Assembly (NCBI GenBank): GCA_965214625.1
Contig: OZ243962.1
Coordinates: 1,550,001 to 1,614,000, forward strand
Length of the DNA: 64,000 nt
Source of the DNA: G965214625 sp965214625
GTDB taxonomy: Bacteria > Pseudomonadota > Gammaproteobacteria > Arenicellales > Poriferihabitantaceae
Direction of reading: 5' to 3'
Below are positions 19,359-27,921 of this stretch, in pieces. The notes beneath the pieces are model-generated. The model made no database searches, was not told the DNA's origin, and saw nothing but the letters and a program-made list of their open reading frames with translations. The first letter of the stretch is position 1. Every line of letters begins with the position of its first letter. Made by a program: the position numbers and the translations under genes.

Positions 19359-20165
19359 CTACCAAGATTTGCGAAATACATATTCATTGCACCCTAACTT
19401 TCCACCCACTGTCTTTATTCGTGTGAGCTGAAACCCCCTTTCCTTATAAAAATTGAAAACTTCCTGTGGTGTGGAAACCTCGAACGGGTATCCACCGAGC
19501 CAATCCAGCAAATCGTACCAAGTCGCCATCCCACGAGGCATTTTTCAACGCTGTACGCACTTCAGCAACACCGAAGGCAATGTTGGATAAAGTCCGTGCA
19601 ACACAATCCAAAAGGGACGTGCCAAGAGATATCTGTTATACGTGATCTTTACAAATGCCCAATATCGACTGAAGAACTGCTGTCGATTATATAGCGCTAT
19701 GAACAGTAGCCCCTCTTCTTTCACATTATTGACTACATTCCCTAATGCCGTCCACATATCACCCGTGTGATGCAGCACACCCCAGCTATAGACAACATCA
19801 AACTCACCGAATTGCTTAAGGAACTCCGCATCTAAAACAGATCCTTGGCTTACCGTCCACTTATGGTCGCCTTCGTAATACCTTGCTTTGAGTTCATTGG
19901 TACACCAAACAGACGAACCGTCATAATCAAAAGAGACCACTTCGGCACCCAGATTGCGTGCCGCAAGAGAAAACAAACCGCTTCCACTGCCGATATCCAA
20001 GAACCTCTTTCCGTCAAGTGTATCCAGTTCAAGCATTTCCTTAAGGGAATCTTCGGCTTGATGAATTCTTTCATCGGTGAGGATTTTTAAAAATCTTTTC
20101 CAGTTGTCGCCAAACTTAAACCTTTCCCTCCCCGCAACTTCCATGACAAGGTTATCGTTGTTCAT
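19359..20165 (-). pseudogene. Class I SAM methyltransferase split by an in-frame UGA
   Basis: ATG at 20165 opens a 206-residue methyltransferase with the SAM loop DIGSGSGLFSLAA near residue 63 and 'SWGVLHHTGDMW' near residue 128. It ends at a TGA (19547-19545). The same frame continues through 61 further codons to 19359, encoding 'GMATWYDLLDWLGGYPFEV' and a C-terminal 'GGKLGCNEYVF'. This is the usual conserved tail of this methyltransferase family, so one stop codon separates two parts of one protein. Either the gene is recently inactivated, the two parts are made separately (an ATG follows two codons after the TGA), or the stop is a sequencing error. Arg CGA to TGA is a one-step change. Confidence 0.7.
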
Positions 20166-20360
20166 TTTTTTCTTACCTTCAGCATACCAATCATTAAAGG
20201 CAACCGCGTTGATACTCTTCTTTCACTTTTCGTGACTTCTTATGTTAACCCACCGTTCTTCAGCCTCAACCTTCCATGCTACAAACTGTTCTCTCTAAGC
20301 TTTCAGTCCTTCATGACTGTTTTCTCTACGATTTTGCTTGTTTTCGATGCGTATGCTGAA

Positions 20361-20690
20361 CTAAAGATAGCATAGATACCCGACTGCCTGACACACCAAT
20401 GGAAAATGCTCGGTTGAACTGCAGGCCAGTACGCATGACTTCTGTGGAACAACTCCCCGCATCCAGAATCCATACCTAACGTTCCACTTTTCCAGCAACC
20501 GATCACTTCCCGCCAAGTATAGAGCGCCTTCCTTCGACGATGTCCATCGGATCAACGATAATTCATTCAGTATGCACTGACATCGGCCAAAGTTAGTACT
20601 TGCCCACCACGGTACTATCTGGATATCCTGCGCTTGGTCATGATCGACACGAGTCGCCCAGCAAGATGCCCTTGTCTGTATTTGGTGAGA
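20361..20690 (-). other. In-frame open extension after the sulfatase-like gene
   Basis: Beyond the TAG that ends the sulfatase-like gene, the same frame stays open for 109 codons to a second TAG at 20363-20361. The other two minus-strand frames contain several stops here. The peptide is rich in Trp and Cys and shows no family I recognise. It could be the original C-terminus cut off by a nonsense mutation or a chance opening. The remaining 195 bases to the methyltransferase start (20166-20360) hold nothing I can name. Confidence 0.35.
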
Positions 20691-22253
20691 CTACTGCGGT
20701 GTGGCCAGTGATTCACCGAAAGTGATGAAGTCCTTTCGGTCACTGAATATTTCGATCAGTTTCCGGCTGTTGGCATCACACGCGAGTGACGCTGACAGGA
20801 GTCGGCTCGGAGTCAAATATCTTTGCCTCATCACCCAATCTCGAGACATCGGGCACAAATTGTGTGCGTTCAGCAAAGCCAACGCGACACCATACCGGTC
20901 CAGCGTCACGAATCTTCTATTTTCATCGGTCGATGTCAGTATCGTCCTGGACAGCCAGGCCCCGTGATCACCTGAAACAATGAATATGGAGTCAGGGAAT
21001 TTCAACCGCAATGCATTCAGGCGTTTCATTACATGGAGCACCTGTGGCGATGTGTCAGACACATGTCTCTTGAATGCCTCCAAATCTTCCGCATCCCCGG
21101 TCACATGACGTAAACGGGTATGGCCCGGAATAAGAAGATAGAACCCGGAAAAAACAGGCGTCTTGGCCTCGGTTTCTGCTTTTTCAATCAGATCAGGAAT
21201 CTGCTCTGACCAGGGTTTATCTTCGACCACCTTATCGTATCCCAATTCATTGATCTTCCAAAAGAGGAATTCAAGCCGATTGTGGCACAAGCCCAAGAGC
21301 CGTTCCCGGCAGATAGGGATATCACTGAATGCGGGTTGAGACTGCTGGAGATGATAGCGATCAACATGGGGTCCCTGGGGACCGAAAAAGCCATTGGCAA
21401 ACCCCGTTTGGATCAGGTAGCCGTTGTTTCGCAAAAGACCGGCCAACGGACTCGGGTACATCCCAGAAAAATGCAGTGATCGACCATATTCGTCCGTCCG
21501 ATGTATGTGGCCCAATCCAAACAAGGCGTCCCAAGAGGGGGTGGTGGAAAGGCCATCGGCAAAACCGAGTTTGCCGGCATAGAGCGAATCATCCAACTGC
21601 GACAGATAATCAGCCCCCGGGCTTCTTTGGTTCATGAACTCCTTGGAAAATGCAGAATTGATGAGCGCATCAAACATGACGACATGGATATTGGGTGTGT
21701 GCTCCAGTGCAATGTCAGCGATCTCCATGTTTGGGTGGGGGTTAACCGAAGCTTGTTGCCACCGCGTGAAATCGGCGTGACCAAAAAACGAAACGGTACA
21801 CAGTACCAGCATGCTGACTGCGACTCCCGCCATCTGCGACTGACCGATTCGGTAATACGCCGCCATGACGAAGGGATACGCCATCATGAAAAACACATAC
21901 AACCCATCCCGTTCGAGTTGAAGGGAAACACCCCATAACCAAAAAAACGGAAAGGTGATGAGCATGACAACCGTGAATTTGGACCAGGTCACACACCGGT
22001 GTTTCTCCATCCACAAAAACAACAGTAGCAACACAGCCAGGCCGACAAGCCAGACCGAGTAAAACAAGATTGAATACAGGAAAAACCATTTGCCGACCTT
22101 CCAAAACCCAAACGACAACAAATTTGAAACCAGATAACTCTGCAGAAACAACCAGGTCAATACAAGATTTCGATGGTTATCCAATCGGACTTTGAACAGA
22201 CGGCGCATGGCTGACGTACCATTTCGCCAGACGTGCTTACCGGTTATAGGCAT
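20691..22253 (-). CDS. Membrane-anchored sulfatase/alkaline phosphatase-superfamily protein
   Basis: A 520-residue protein with four to five N-terminal hydrophobic helices and a large C-terminal domain of the alkaline phosphatase superfamily. NIHVVMFDALINSAFSKEFM near residue 190 fits the metal-binding Asp strand, and IFIVSGDHGAWLSR near residue 435 is the typical D-H metal site. These proteins usually transfer or hydrolyse phosphate, phosphoethanolamine or sulfate groups on envelope glycans in the periplasm. The start at 22253 has AAGGA at a suitable distance and overlaps the methyltransferase stop; ATG at 22208 is an alternative. Its immediate neighbours (methyltransferase plus YLDPG protein) form a recurrent trio. 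Confidence 0.75.
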   Translation of the reverse strand: MPITGKHVWRNGTSAMRRLFKVRLDNHRNLVLTWLFLQSYLVSNLLSFGFWKVGKWFFLYSILFYSVWLVGLAVLLLLFLWMEKHRCVTWSKFTVVMLITFPFFWLWGVSLQLERDGLYVFFMMAYPFVMAAYYRIGQSQMAGVAVSMLVLCTVSFFGHADFTRWQQASVNPHPNMEIADIALEHTPNIHVVMFDALINSAFSKEFMNQRSPGADYLSQLDDSLYAGKLGFADGLSTTPSWDALFGLGHIHRTDEYGRSLHFSGMYPSPLAGLLRNNGYLIQTGFANGFFGPQGPHVDRYHLQQSQPAFSDIPICRERLLGLCHNRLEFLFWKINELGYDKVVEDKPWSEQIPDLIEKAETEAKTPVFSGFYLLIPGHTRLRHVTGDAEDLEAFKRHVSDTSPQVLHVMKRLNALRLKFPDSIFIVSGDHGAWLSRTILTSTDENRRFVTLDRYGVALALLNAHNLCPMSRDWVMRQRYLTPSRLLSASLACDANSRKLIEIFSDRKDFITFGESLATPQ

Positions 22254-23631
22254 AGAGAATCCTTGAACTCGATGGCACAGCATGGCTCACCACCTGTTTG
22301 TTGAGATCGTTCAAAATCCGCTCCAAATTGACTTGATTGTAATCAACAAAAATATCGTCTCGATTGCGCAACAACCCTTGAACCATCGGATCCGATTTCG
22401 GCACAAATTCGATTAATCCCTTTGGTGCGAGTTGACAAACCCAACGCACGAAAAACTCGATCGGGATGTTTTTGCCGATCACGATATGATGAATCAGCGC
22501 AAAGCAGAAAAGGCCGTCCACCGACCCGAGCCGTTGTTCCAACGCCAATCGTTCATGGTGCATCCAACCCATATCGGGTGACGGGTTGGTGATATCGAAA
22601 TACAGAACCTGAACCGGTAAGGCCTGTTTCCGGGCCTCTTTGGCGGCGATGTCGATGGCACCACAATCAACATCCAGGCCGATCGTTCGCTGCGCACCGG
22701 ACTCTATCGCCACCTTGGCGTATTCGCCGGTATTACAGCCCAAATCCAGCACCGCCCTGAGCTTGTTTTCGATGATGAACTCGCGTGCAATCCGTATCTT
22801 GTCTGCATGGGAGGAATCACTGTAACTGTTGCAGTTCGAATACCGCTGCCAGTAGGATGGTCGCTTCCGTTGCAGCTTTGCAATGAATCGCTTCAAGCTG
22901 TCAAAAAGCGCAACCAGGTTGCGCCGTGAAACAGGACGAGGACGTTGATGTTTGGCCCCGGATGTCGTTGCCTGCACCTTGCGCATCGCCCACGCCTGCG
23001 CATGCAGGTGCATCAGCACCTGAGGGCGAAAACAGGTAGAGACGGGGAGCACTTTCGACACGTCGACCAGATCTAATCCGTCAAGCCGGCCCCTGAACCA
23101 CGTATTGAAATCAATGCCCGCATGGGCCGAAAGGCACAATGGAGCCAGGAAGTGTTCGCAGAATTGTTTGTACCCGACAAACGGCTCCCCATCGGTGTAT
23201 TTTGCAAATGAAAGCACATCAATAAAAATCGGTTGGCTGTGAATGAACTGCACATTGAATGCGGACGCATCCTTTAATACATAGCCGTCATTGATACCGT
23301 CAATGAGCAGGTTCAATGTCAGACATGCCGCTGCTTTCAATGACTCAAATGACCATTCGTAGGGATACGAAACAAGGGGAATGCGTGCATGCTCCACCCA
23401 CATTTCATACGCATTGACATCGTCAATGGCAATGCCGGCAGAAACCGCCTCCTGAGAAGAAAGTTCTGTCGTTTCGACAATGTGCAATCCCGCGCGTTGC
23501 TTGTAAAACCCGGAGTGCAGAAAACGGCGCATATGAGGCGCCGCCCCCCTTGAAATGCCCCTGAAAACTCGATCCGAAGCAATAAAAACATGTCCTTCGG
23601 GATCACGAAACGAGCCACAATCTCTACTCAT
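22237..23631 (-). CDS. SAM-dependent methyltransferase with N-terminal extra domain
   Basis: A 464-residue protein when started at ATG 23631, which overlaps the end of the small membrane protein gene by 8 bases; the open frame runs further upstream but through that gene. The N-terminal 270 residues form a domain of unknown function that includes YKDA-like 'YVLKDASAFNVQF' and 'PIFIDVLSF'. The C-terminal part is a class I methyltransferase with VLDLGCNTGEYAKVA near residue 300 and GLDVD. Proteins of this architecture occur in envelope polysaccharide loci next to sulfatase-like genes. The methyl acceptor is not known. Confidence 0.8.
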   Translation of the reverse strand: MSRDCGSFRDPEGHVFIASDRVFRGISRGAAPHMRRFLHSGFYKQRAGLHIVETTELSSQEAVSAGIAIDDVNAYEMWVEHARIPLVSYPYEWSFESLKAAACLTLNLLIDGINDGYVLKDASAFNVQFIHSQPIFIDVLSFAKYTDGEPFVGYKQFCEHFLAPLCLSAHAGIDFNTWFRGRLDGLDLVDVSKVLPVSTCFRPQVLMHLHAQAWAMRKVQATTSGAKHQRPRPVSRRNLVALFDSLKRFIAKLQRKRPSYWQRYSNCNSYSDSSHADKIRIAREFIIENKLRAVLDLGCNTGEYAKVAIESGAQRTIGLDVDCGAIDIAAKEARKQALPVQVLYFDITNPSPDMGWMHHERLALEQRLGSVDGLFCFALIHHIVIGKNIPIEFFVRWVCQLAPKGLIEFVPKSDPMVQGLLRNRDDIFVDYNQVNLERILNDLNKQVVSHAVPSSSRILYAYNR

Positions 23632-23887
23632 CTTCAGCGGTTTTCTGGTTCTCCTCCCAATCCGTATTCTTCTCACCCGTGTCTTTCCTTTCCTTTTTCC
23701 CAATGCTGAAAAGGCTGCGCAATCTGTAAAACCAGTGTTTCCAAAAAAGCACTGCACCCGCAATGGCCGCGACGATAGATTGAAGGACCAGGCTCACCGA
23801 ACCCGGATCAAGATACGCATGAGCTGAAGAACTGAAAAAACAAATTGAACAACTCAAAAAAACCAACCATCGTGTTTTGTATGTCAT
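23624..23887 (-). CDS. Small signal-peptide-bearing membrane protein (YLDPG type)
   Basis: An 87-residue protein with a cleavable signal peptide (likely cleavage after SSSAHA, residue 24), then YLDPGSVSLVLQS and one membrane helix, ending in a charged tail. The 'AYLDPGS-S' start of the mature protein is a recurrent signature of small proteins encoded just ahead of methyltransferase and sulfatase-like genes in glycan loci. Its role is not known. It is the first gene of the minus-strand polysaccharide operon as seen here, so the operon promoter is probably in the bases above 23887. Confidence 0.7.
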   Translation of the reverse strand: MTYKTRWLVFLSCSICFFSSSAHAYLDPGSVSLVLQSIVAAIAGAVLFWKHWFYRLRSLFSIGKKERKDTGEKNTDWEENQKTAEDE

Positions 23888-24118
23888 CTTCCGAGTTCGG
23901 GTATGATTATTGATGGGATGTTAGTGACAAATTGAACTGTCCAATCAAATGGACTCTTCCTCTTTTCTGCTTCATGGCGAGGTGAATGCCCGAAGACAGG
24001 CATTGAATTTGAAACGATTGGATTGGGATGAGACGCTCATGCGCGAGGTTACCATTATCAACAATGGTTTGGCAAAAGATAGATATAAGTCCAATGAAAC
24101 ATGAACGTTAGGGCGTGC

Positions 24119-24411
24119 TAAAAGAGGTCTGTTATTAAGATATCTTTACAAATTTCCAATATCGACTTCGACACTGCGTGTACGTCACCTCCCATCAGTT
24201 CCATCGTCTACGCTTGAGTCTGTGACAGTTGCTCGCGTATGGGCTTGATCACTCGCCCGGCAAGCAATTCGTCGATATTCATCGCAAACCCGCTCTTGTT
24301 CGATTTTCTGAACTCCCATGGATTGGGAGTCTGGCATACAGGGCCGTCTGGAGATTCCATCATTGGCCGATAACCGTCTAAAAATTACCGTTACACAATC
24401 TTACACTACAA
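24119..24411 (-). repeat. Composite relic, copy A (methyltransferase piece + MqsA-like piece)
   Basis: This stretch is homologous to 31865-32263 (copy B). One end (about 24119-24172) resembles DNA of the methyltransferase gene near 19620-19670. The other end encodes, on the minus strand from ATG 24360 to TAG 24208, a 50-residue version of the MqsA-like antitoxin N-terminus of copy B, missing 37 internal residues in frame. After the TAG the frame still reads 'ELMGG', matching the start of the antitoxin helix-turn-helix. The outer border in both copies is the sequence TTACACAATCTTAC. Confidence 0.65.
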
Positions 24412-24766
24412 TCACCTGAACTACGGAAATTTTGAACTGATGTTTATACAATTGACTGGTTGGAAGACGTGCCTCACAAGGTGAAGGTGGTTGCAAATCA
24501 TTTGAAAGCACAGAGACCATCATAATAATTGATCACTCTGAAAACACTGAAAGTAAAGAAACAATCACTACAGTATTCAAATGACAGTATTTTTAAACGA
24601 TCACATTACATTAAACTCAGGCGATGCAAAAAACCCGTTCTCAAAGCAATCTTGATAGGCCAATGGTACCAGCAACGATTTTGGATTGACAAACCCAAGC
24701 AGTAATAGGGGCAACTTTCCAAGATAATCAATACCCGATCACAAAACCACGACATACAACACATGA

Positions 24767-25066
24767 TGCAGGAACAGAACAGGTGAAAATGCGGGTTCGG
24801 GAGAGTCAGCGGAGTTTAGTAAGTTCACCTTTGGGTTTTCGCTGGTCCACGAACTGGTCAGTACGTTTCCCTGCAAGGTCGTTCCTGTTTTCCCCAACCT
24901 GGTTGAGGAAGGACGTGAAGGAAGAGGCTACGATGCTGAACTGCTGGCGAGACAGGACAAAATATTTCACCTGCAATTTAAGCTCAGTGATTGTCTTATA
25001 TCGAGGGATGTGCGCGAGTACAAGGTTCAAAGGGCAGGGCATCAAACGATCAGTTTGACGCTCTAA
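24767..25066 (+). pseudogene. Fragment of an unrecognised protein, no start codon
   Basis: The plus-strand frame from the TGA at 24764 to TAA at 25064 is open for 99 codons and has protein-like character in its second half (e.g. FPNLVEEGREGRGYDAELL and FHLQFKLSDCL), with no ATG or good GTG start. This looks like an N-terminal fragment of a hypothetical family whose members contain a 'GGGYD...LFLQFKLS' pattern. It is probably a truncated remnant. Overlapping plus and minus frames in the same interval look like shadows. The family call rests on memory of the pattern only. Confidence 0.4.
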
Positions 25067-25101
25067 AATATAATGGCACTTGCGCGGAAGATTGAGTACC
25101 C

Positions 25102-26121
25102 ATGATTGATACCTTGGTCAATATAGCAAACCGACTTTTTTACTCAGCCCCGACACAAATATTGATGTACCATGGTTTTTGTCGTAACCGGGAATCTTCC
25201 CTTACGGACAATGCACACGTATTGGTTCATGATTTCGAAGAACAACTCAATTACTTGGTCGATCAGTACAATCCTATTTCCCTTTCATGTTTTGTTGATG
25301 CCTGCCAGGGAAAAGCCAGCCTTCCACCTCGATCAGTTGTACTGACCTTTGATGATGGCTATGCCTCCAATCATGCCTTGGCTTATCCCTTGTTGGAGCG
25401 ATACGAGGTGCCTGCGACGATCTATCTGGCAACAGAATTTGTTATAGAAAACCGTCTCCTGTGGCCGGACAAGGTCGCCCTCGCCATTCAACAAAGTGAG
25501 GTGTCCAATATTAATGAGCGCTTATTCAACCTATTTCGCATTGATGCCGTTTCGAGCGAGACCAATCGACTGAAAATGATTCCCTTGATCAAAAACCGAC
25601 TCAAGCATCAGTCAGATAACGACAGACGGATGCTGATTCAACAGACCATGGATGCCTTGGAAATAACGGATGAGACCAGTTTGGAAATACCCTCAACGAT
25701 GCAATCCCTGACACCCGGGGATATCCAGAAAATGGCCAATACCAGATGGATTGAGTTTGGCTCGCATACCCAAACACATCCCATTTTGTCACAGTGCAAC
25801 GATGATCAAATAGAGCTTGAGATTACAACATCCGTTCGTGAGATTGAGGCACTGACGGGTCGTCGCTGTCGTCACTTTGCATATCCGAATGGTCAGCGAC
25901 AAGATTTTGATCAACGGGCGATAGACAGTCTGAAAAAAAATGGTATCGAAACCGCGGTCAGCACGATTGAAGGAGAGAACCATGCACATGAGGACATGTA
26001 CCAGCTAAAACGCATTGGAGTCTATGGTGGTCTTTCCTTGGATCAGTTCAAAAAGAATCTACAGCCCGGTCGTCGCCATCTGGTCGCCTTGAAAAATCGT
26101 ATCACGGGCATTCATCGCTGA
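25102..26121 (+). CDS. Polysaccharide deacetylase (NodB homology domain)
   Basis: A 339-residue carbohydrate esterase family 4 protein. NodB motif 1 TFDDGYASNH is near residue 94, giving the catalytic base and metal Asp. Motif 2 SHTQTHP near residue 219 gives the two metal His. Motif 3 FAYPNG lies near residue 256. There is no signal peptide, and an insertion of about 90 residues sits between motifs 1 and 2, as in the XrtA-associated and lipid-linked polysaccharide deacetylases. It removes N-acetyl groups from a glycan. It points away from the main locus and ends just before the insertion sequence. Confidence 0.85.
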   Translation: MIDTLVNIANRLFYSAPTQILMYHGFCRNRESSLTDNAHVLVHDFEEQLNYLVDQYNPISLSCFVDACQGKASLPPRSVVLTFDDGYASNHALAYPLLERYEVPATIYLATEFVIENRLLWPDKVALAIQQSEVSNINERLFNLFRIDAVSSETNRLKMIPLIKNRLKHQSDNDRRMLIQQTMDALEITDETSLEIPSTMQSLTPGDIQKMANTRWIEFGSHTQTHPILSQCNDDQIELEITTSVREIEALTGRRCRHFAYPNGQRQDFDQRAIDSLKKNGIETAVSTIEGENHAHEDMYQLKRIGVYGGLSLDQFKKNLQPGRRHLVALKNRITGIHR

Positions 26122-26130
26122 TGCCCGGCA

Positions 26131-26148
26131 ATTGATGTTCTGTATACT
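26131..26148 (+). repeat. Left copy of 18-bp direct repeat flanking the insertion sequence
   Basis: ATTGATGTTCTGTATACT lies directly outside the left terminal inverted repeat and recurs at 27660-27677 on the other side. The outermost bases could be shared with the element, so the true target duplication is 16-18 bp. Confidence 0.85.
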
Positions 26149-26216
26149 GTCAACGCAATTCTAAAATGTCCCCTTTCCTGCCATTCTAAGATGTCCTATT
26201 TTTCTCTACAGGAATG

Positions 26217-26267
26217 CCCGGTGGGTTGGACGAAATGAGCGTAGCGAATGCCGTCCAACCCACCGGG
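26217..26267. repeat. 16-bp perfect inverted repeat inside the IS, after the transposase gene
   Basis: The arm CCCGGTGGGTTGGACG (26217-26232) is matched by its exact reverse complement at 26252-26267 across a 19-base loop. It lies between the transposase stop and the left IS end, so it can act as a transcription barrier or terminator stem, though no T-run follows. It also resembles REP-like hairpins. Confidence 0.7.
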
Positions 26268-26294
26268 GCGGGCACCGATCCAAGCCCGGGATCT

Positions 26295-27590
26295 TCATCC
26301 AGGAGGGGTCCCGGTGGGCACCGGATAGCGCCGCCACGGATGATCCACCGGCGGCTTCCACTTTGATCGCTGCCCCTGACTCGCCCTGGCCTGTGTCACC
26401 ACCGCTGCGATGCCTTTCTCATCCGCCAGCGGCACCGGCGGCTCGCCTTCCTTTAAAAGACGGTAGTCAAGCGACTGTCCCTTGTACAACAGGGTGAGCG
26501 TGCCATCAAATGCCTCGCACACGGTAATCACCGCCCGGCGCAGCGTATAGCCCGGTCCGCGGGTCTGCACCTGGAGTTCCCGGTTATGGAACTGACAGGT
26601 CAGGTGCTTTGACAACGTACGGGGATGATGCAGCGACCCGATCAAGGCTCGCTCCGCGTCACTGTGGTGCACCGGTCGATGGGCATCCAGGGGGTGTTGT
26701 GGCGTGACGGCAAAGCGTGCGTTGTACGCCTCCATAAACGTCGGCAGGAAGGCATTGGCCGTGTCGATCTCCGAGAGACCCGCCAGCCGCAGCTCCTTGA
26801 CCAGGCGATCCTGCAGGGTCTGGTTGGCCCGCTCCACGCGTCCCTTCGCCTGGGGACTGTTGGCGTGAATGGCTTCGATATCCAGTGTCTTGAGGGCCCG
26901 GGTAAACTGCGTCAGTTCCCCTTCGCGTTCGGGATGGTTCACCCGGAAGATGCTGTGCCGGTCACTGTACAGCGCGACCGGCCGTCCATACCGCTCAAGA
27001 TACCCTGCCAGGGTCTCCATGTAGGCCCGGGTGGTTTCGGCCGGGACAAAGCGCAACGCCATCAGACGGCTGGTGGCATCATCGATGAACACGATCAGGG
27101 TGCACGGCGCGGCCCGGCCCTCGAACCAATCATGCGGCGAGCCGTCGATCTGGATCAATTCCCCGAAACAGGGCCGGCGCGCACGACGCGGATGAATGCG
27201 GGCCTTACGGCGCACCTTCGGCTGCCACAGCCCCTCGGCGATCATCCATTGGCGTAACGTCTCCCGGGAGACCGATTCCCCGTGGATCGCCTGCAGCTTC
27301 TCACTGGCCAGGGTGGGACCGAAATCACTGTAGTGCTCTCCCACCAGGGCCAGCACCGTCTGACGCACCGAGGGGGCCTTGGTGTTGCCGGGTGTCTTCC
27401 CCCGGTGGCCTGACACCAGTCCCTGAGGGCCCGCTACACGATAGCGACGCACCAGACGCTTGATCTGTCGGACACTCAGACCCAACTGCTGTGCCGCTTG
27501 ACGCTGACGCAGTCGCTTGTGCACCACCGCTTCAATAACCGAGACCCGGTCCAGCTCCCCCATACTCAATGTAACCGTCTCCTTTGGCAT
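26295..27590 (-). CDS. IS1202/ISNCY-family DDE transposase
   Basis: A 431-residue transposase. Two N-terminal helix-turn-helix regions (residues about 15-60 and 85-120) are followed by an RNase H-fold core. The acidic triad is visible as D in LIQIDGSPHDWF, D in ALYSDRHSIF and E in KGRVERANQTL. A C-terminal domain of about 130 residues follows. The gene is full length without frameshift, so the element may be active. Start is ATG 27590, close inside the right terminal repeat. Confidence 0.93.
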   Translation of the reverse strand: MPKETVTLSMGELDRVSVIEAVVHKRLRQRQAAQQLGLSVRQIKRLVRRYRVAGPQGLVSGHRGKTPGNTKAPSVRQTVLALVGEHYSDFGPTLASEKLQAIHGESVSRETLRQWMIAEGLWQPKVRRKARIHPRRARRPCFGELIQIDGSPHDWFEGRAAPCTLIVFIDDATSRLMALRFVPAETTRAYMETLAGYLERYGRPVALYSDRHSIFRVNHPEREGELTQFTRALKTLDIEAIHANSPQAKGRVERANQTLQDRLVKELRLAGLSEIDTANAFLPTFMEAYNARFAVTPQHPLDAHRPVHHSDAERALIGSLHHPRTLSKHLTCQFHNRELQVQTRGPGYTLRRAVITVCEAFDGTLTLLYKGQSLDYRLLKEGEPPVPLADEKGIAAVVTQARASQGQRSKWKPPVDHPWRRYPVPTGTPPG

Positions 27591-27659
27591 CAGTCCCCCT
27601 CAATAAAAAAGGGGACATTACAGAATTGCTAAAAGGGGACATTACAGAATTGCGCTGAC

Positions 27660-27677
27660 ATTGATGTTCTGTATACT
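27660..27677 (+). repeat. Right copy of 18-bp direct repeat flanking the insertion sequence
   Basis: ATTGATGTTCTGTATACT is identical to 26131-26148. Joining the flanks would give one copy and restore the pre-insertion site downstream of the deacetylase gene. No gene is visible from here to 27921. Confidence 0.85.
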
Positions 27678-27921
27678 TGGCCTATTTTGGATCTGAATGC
27701 AGACTATCAAGACTGGAGCTTTGTTTGTAAGCCCGTCCGAACCCGTTATATATTCTCCCGTAAAGTGCGGGCATGGGGGTTCGCTAATACAGTGACCTAT
27801 CAATATTCTTAATCTGATCAGGAGCAGCGCAGAGCGGCTTCTGTGCAATCAAGTCATCACGTCTCGCATGGTTGAACTGCATTGTATCTCATGATCGGAT
27901 CGTCGGGGGTCACCAAACCCG

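Larger units (their letters stand above)
23888..25101. other. Non-coding, relic-filled region between divergent genes
   Basis: About 1.2 kb of lower-GC DNA between the polysaccharide operon and the deacetylase gene. Recognisable contents are composite relic copy A (24119-24411) and a protein fragment (24767-25066), listed separately. A 51-residue plus-strand frame (23949-24104) has no start signal or family I recognise. The stretch 24412-24766 shows nothing identifiable. Promoters for both flanking genes should be here but none stands out. Confidence 0.5.
26149..27659 (-). mobile_element. Insertion sequence of the IS1202/ISNCY type, 1511 bp
   Basis: The element has a single transposase gene and 28-bp imperfect inverted ends starting GTCA (25 of 28 bases match: left 26149-26176, right 27659-27632 on the minus strand). 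Each end carries two copies of a box containing ATTCT..AATGTCCC, so the ends have paired putative transposase-binding sites. It is flanked by an 18-bp direct repeat. Long duplications of about 15-18 bp are described for the ISTde1 subgroup of the IS1202 family. The element is more GC-rich than the DNA around it and appears intact. Confidence 0.85.

Noticed and set aside
24783..25058. 91-codon plus-strand frame with an ATG
   Set aside because: The overlapping frame without ATG has clearer protein-like character; this one looks like its shadow.
26131..26148. IS target as a dif/Xer site
   Set aside because: IS1202-type elements can insert near dif modules, but the flanks do not resemble XerC/XerD binding sequences.
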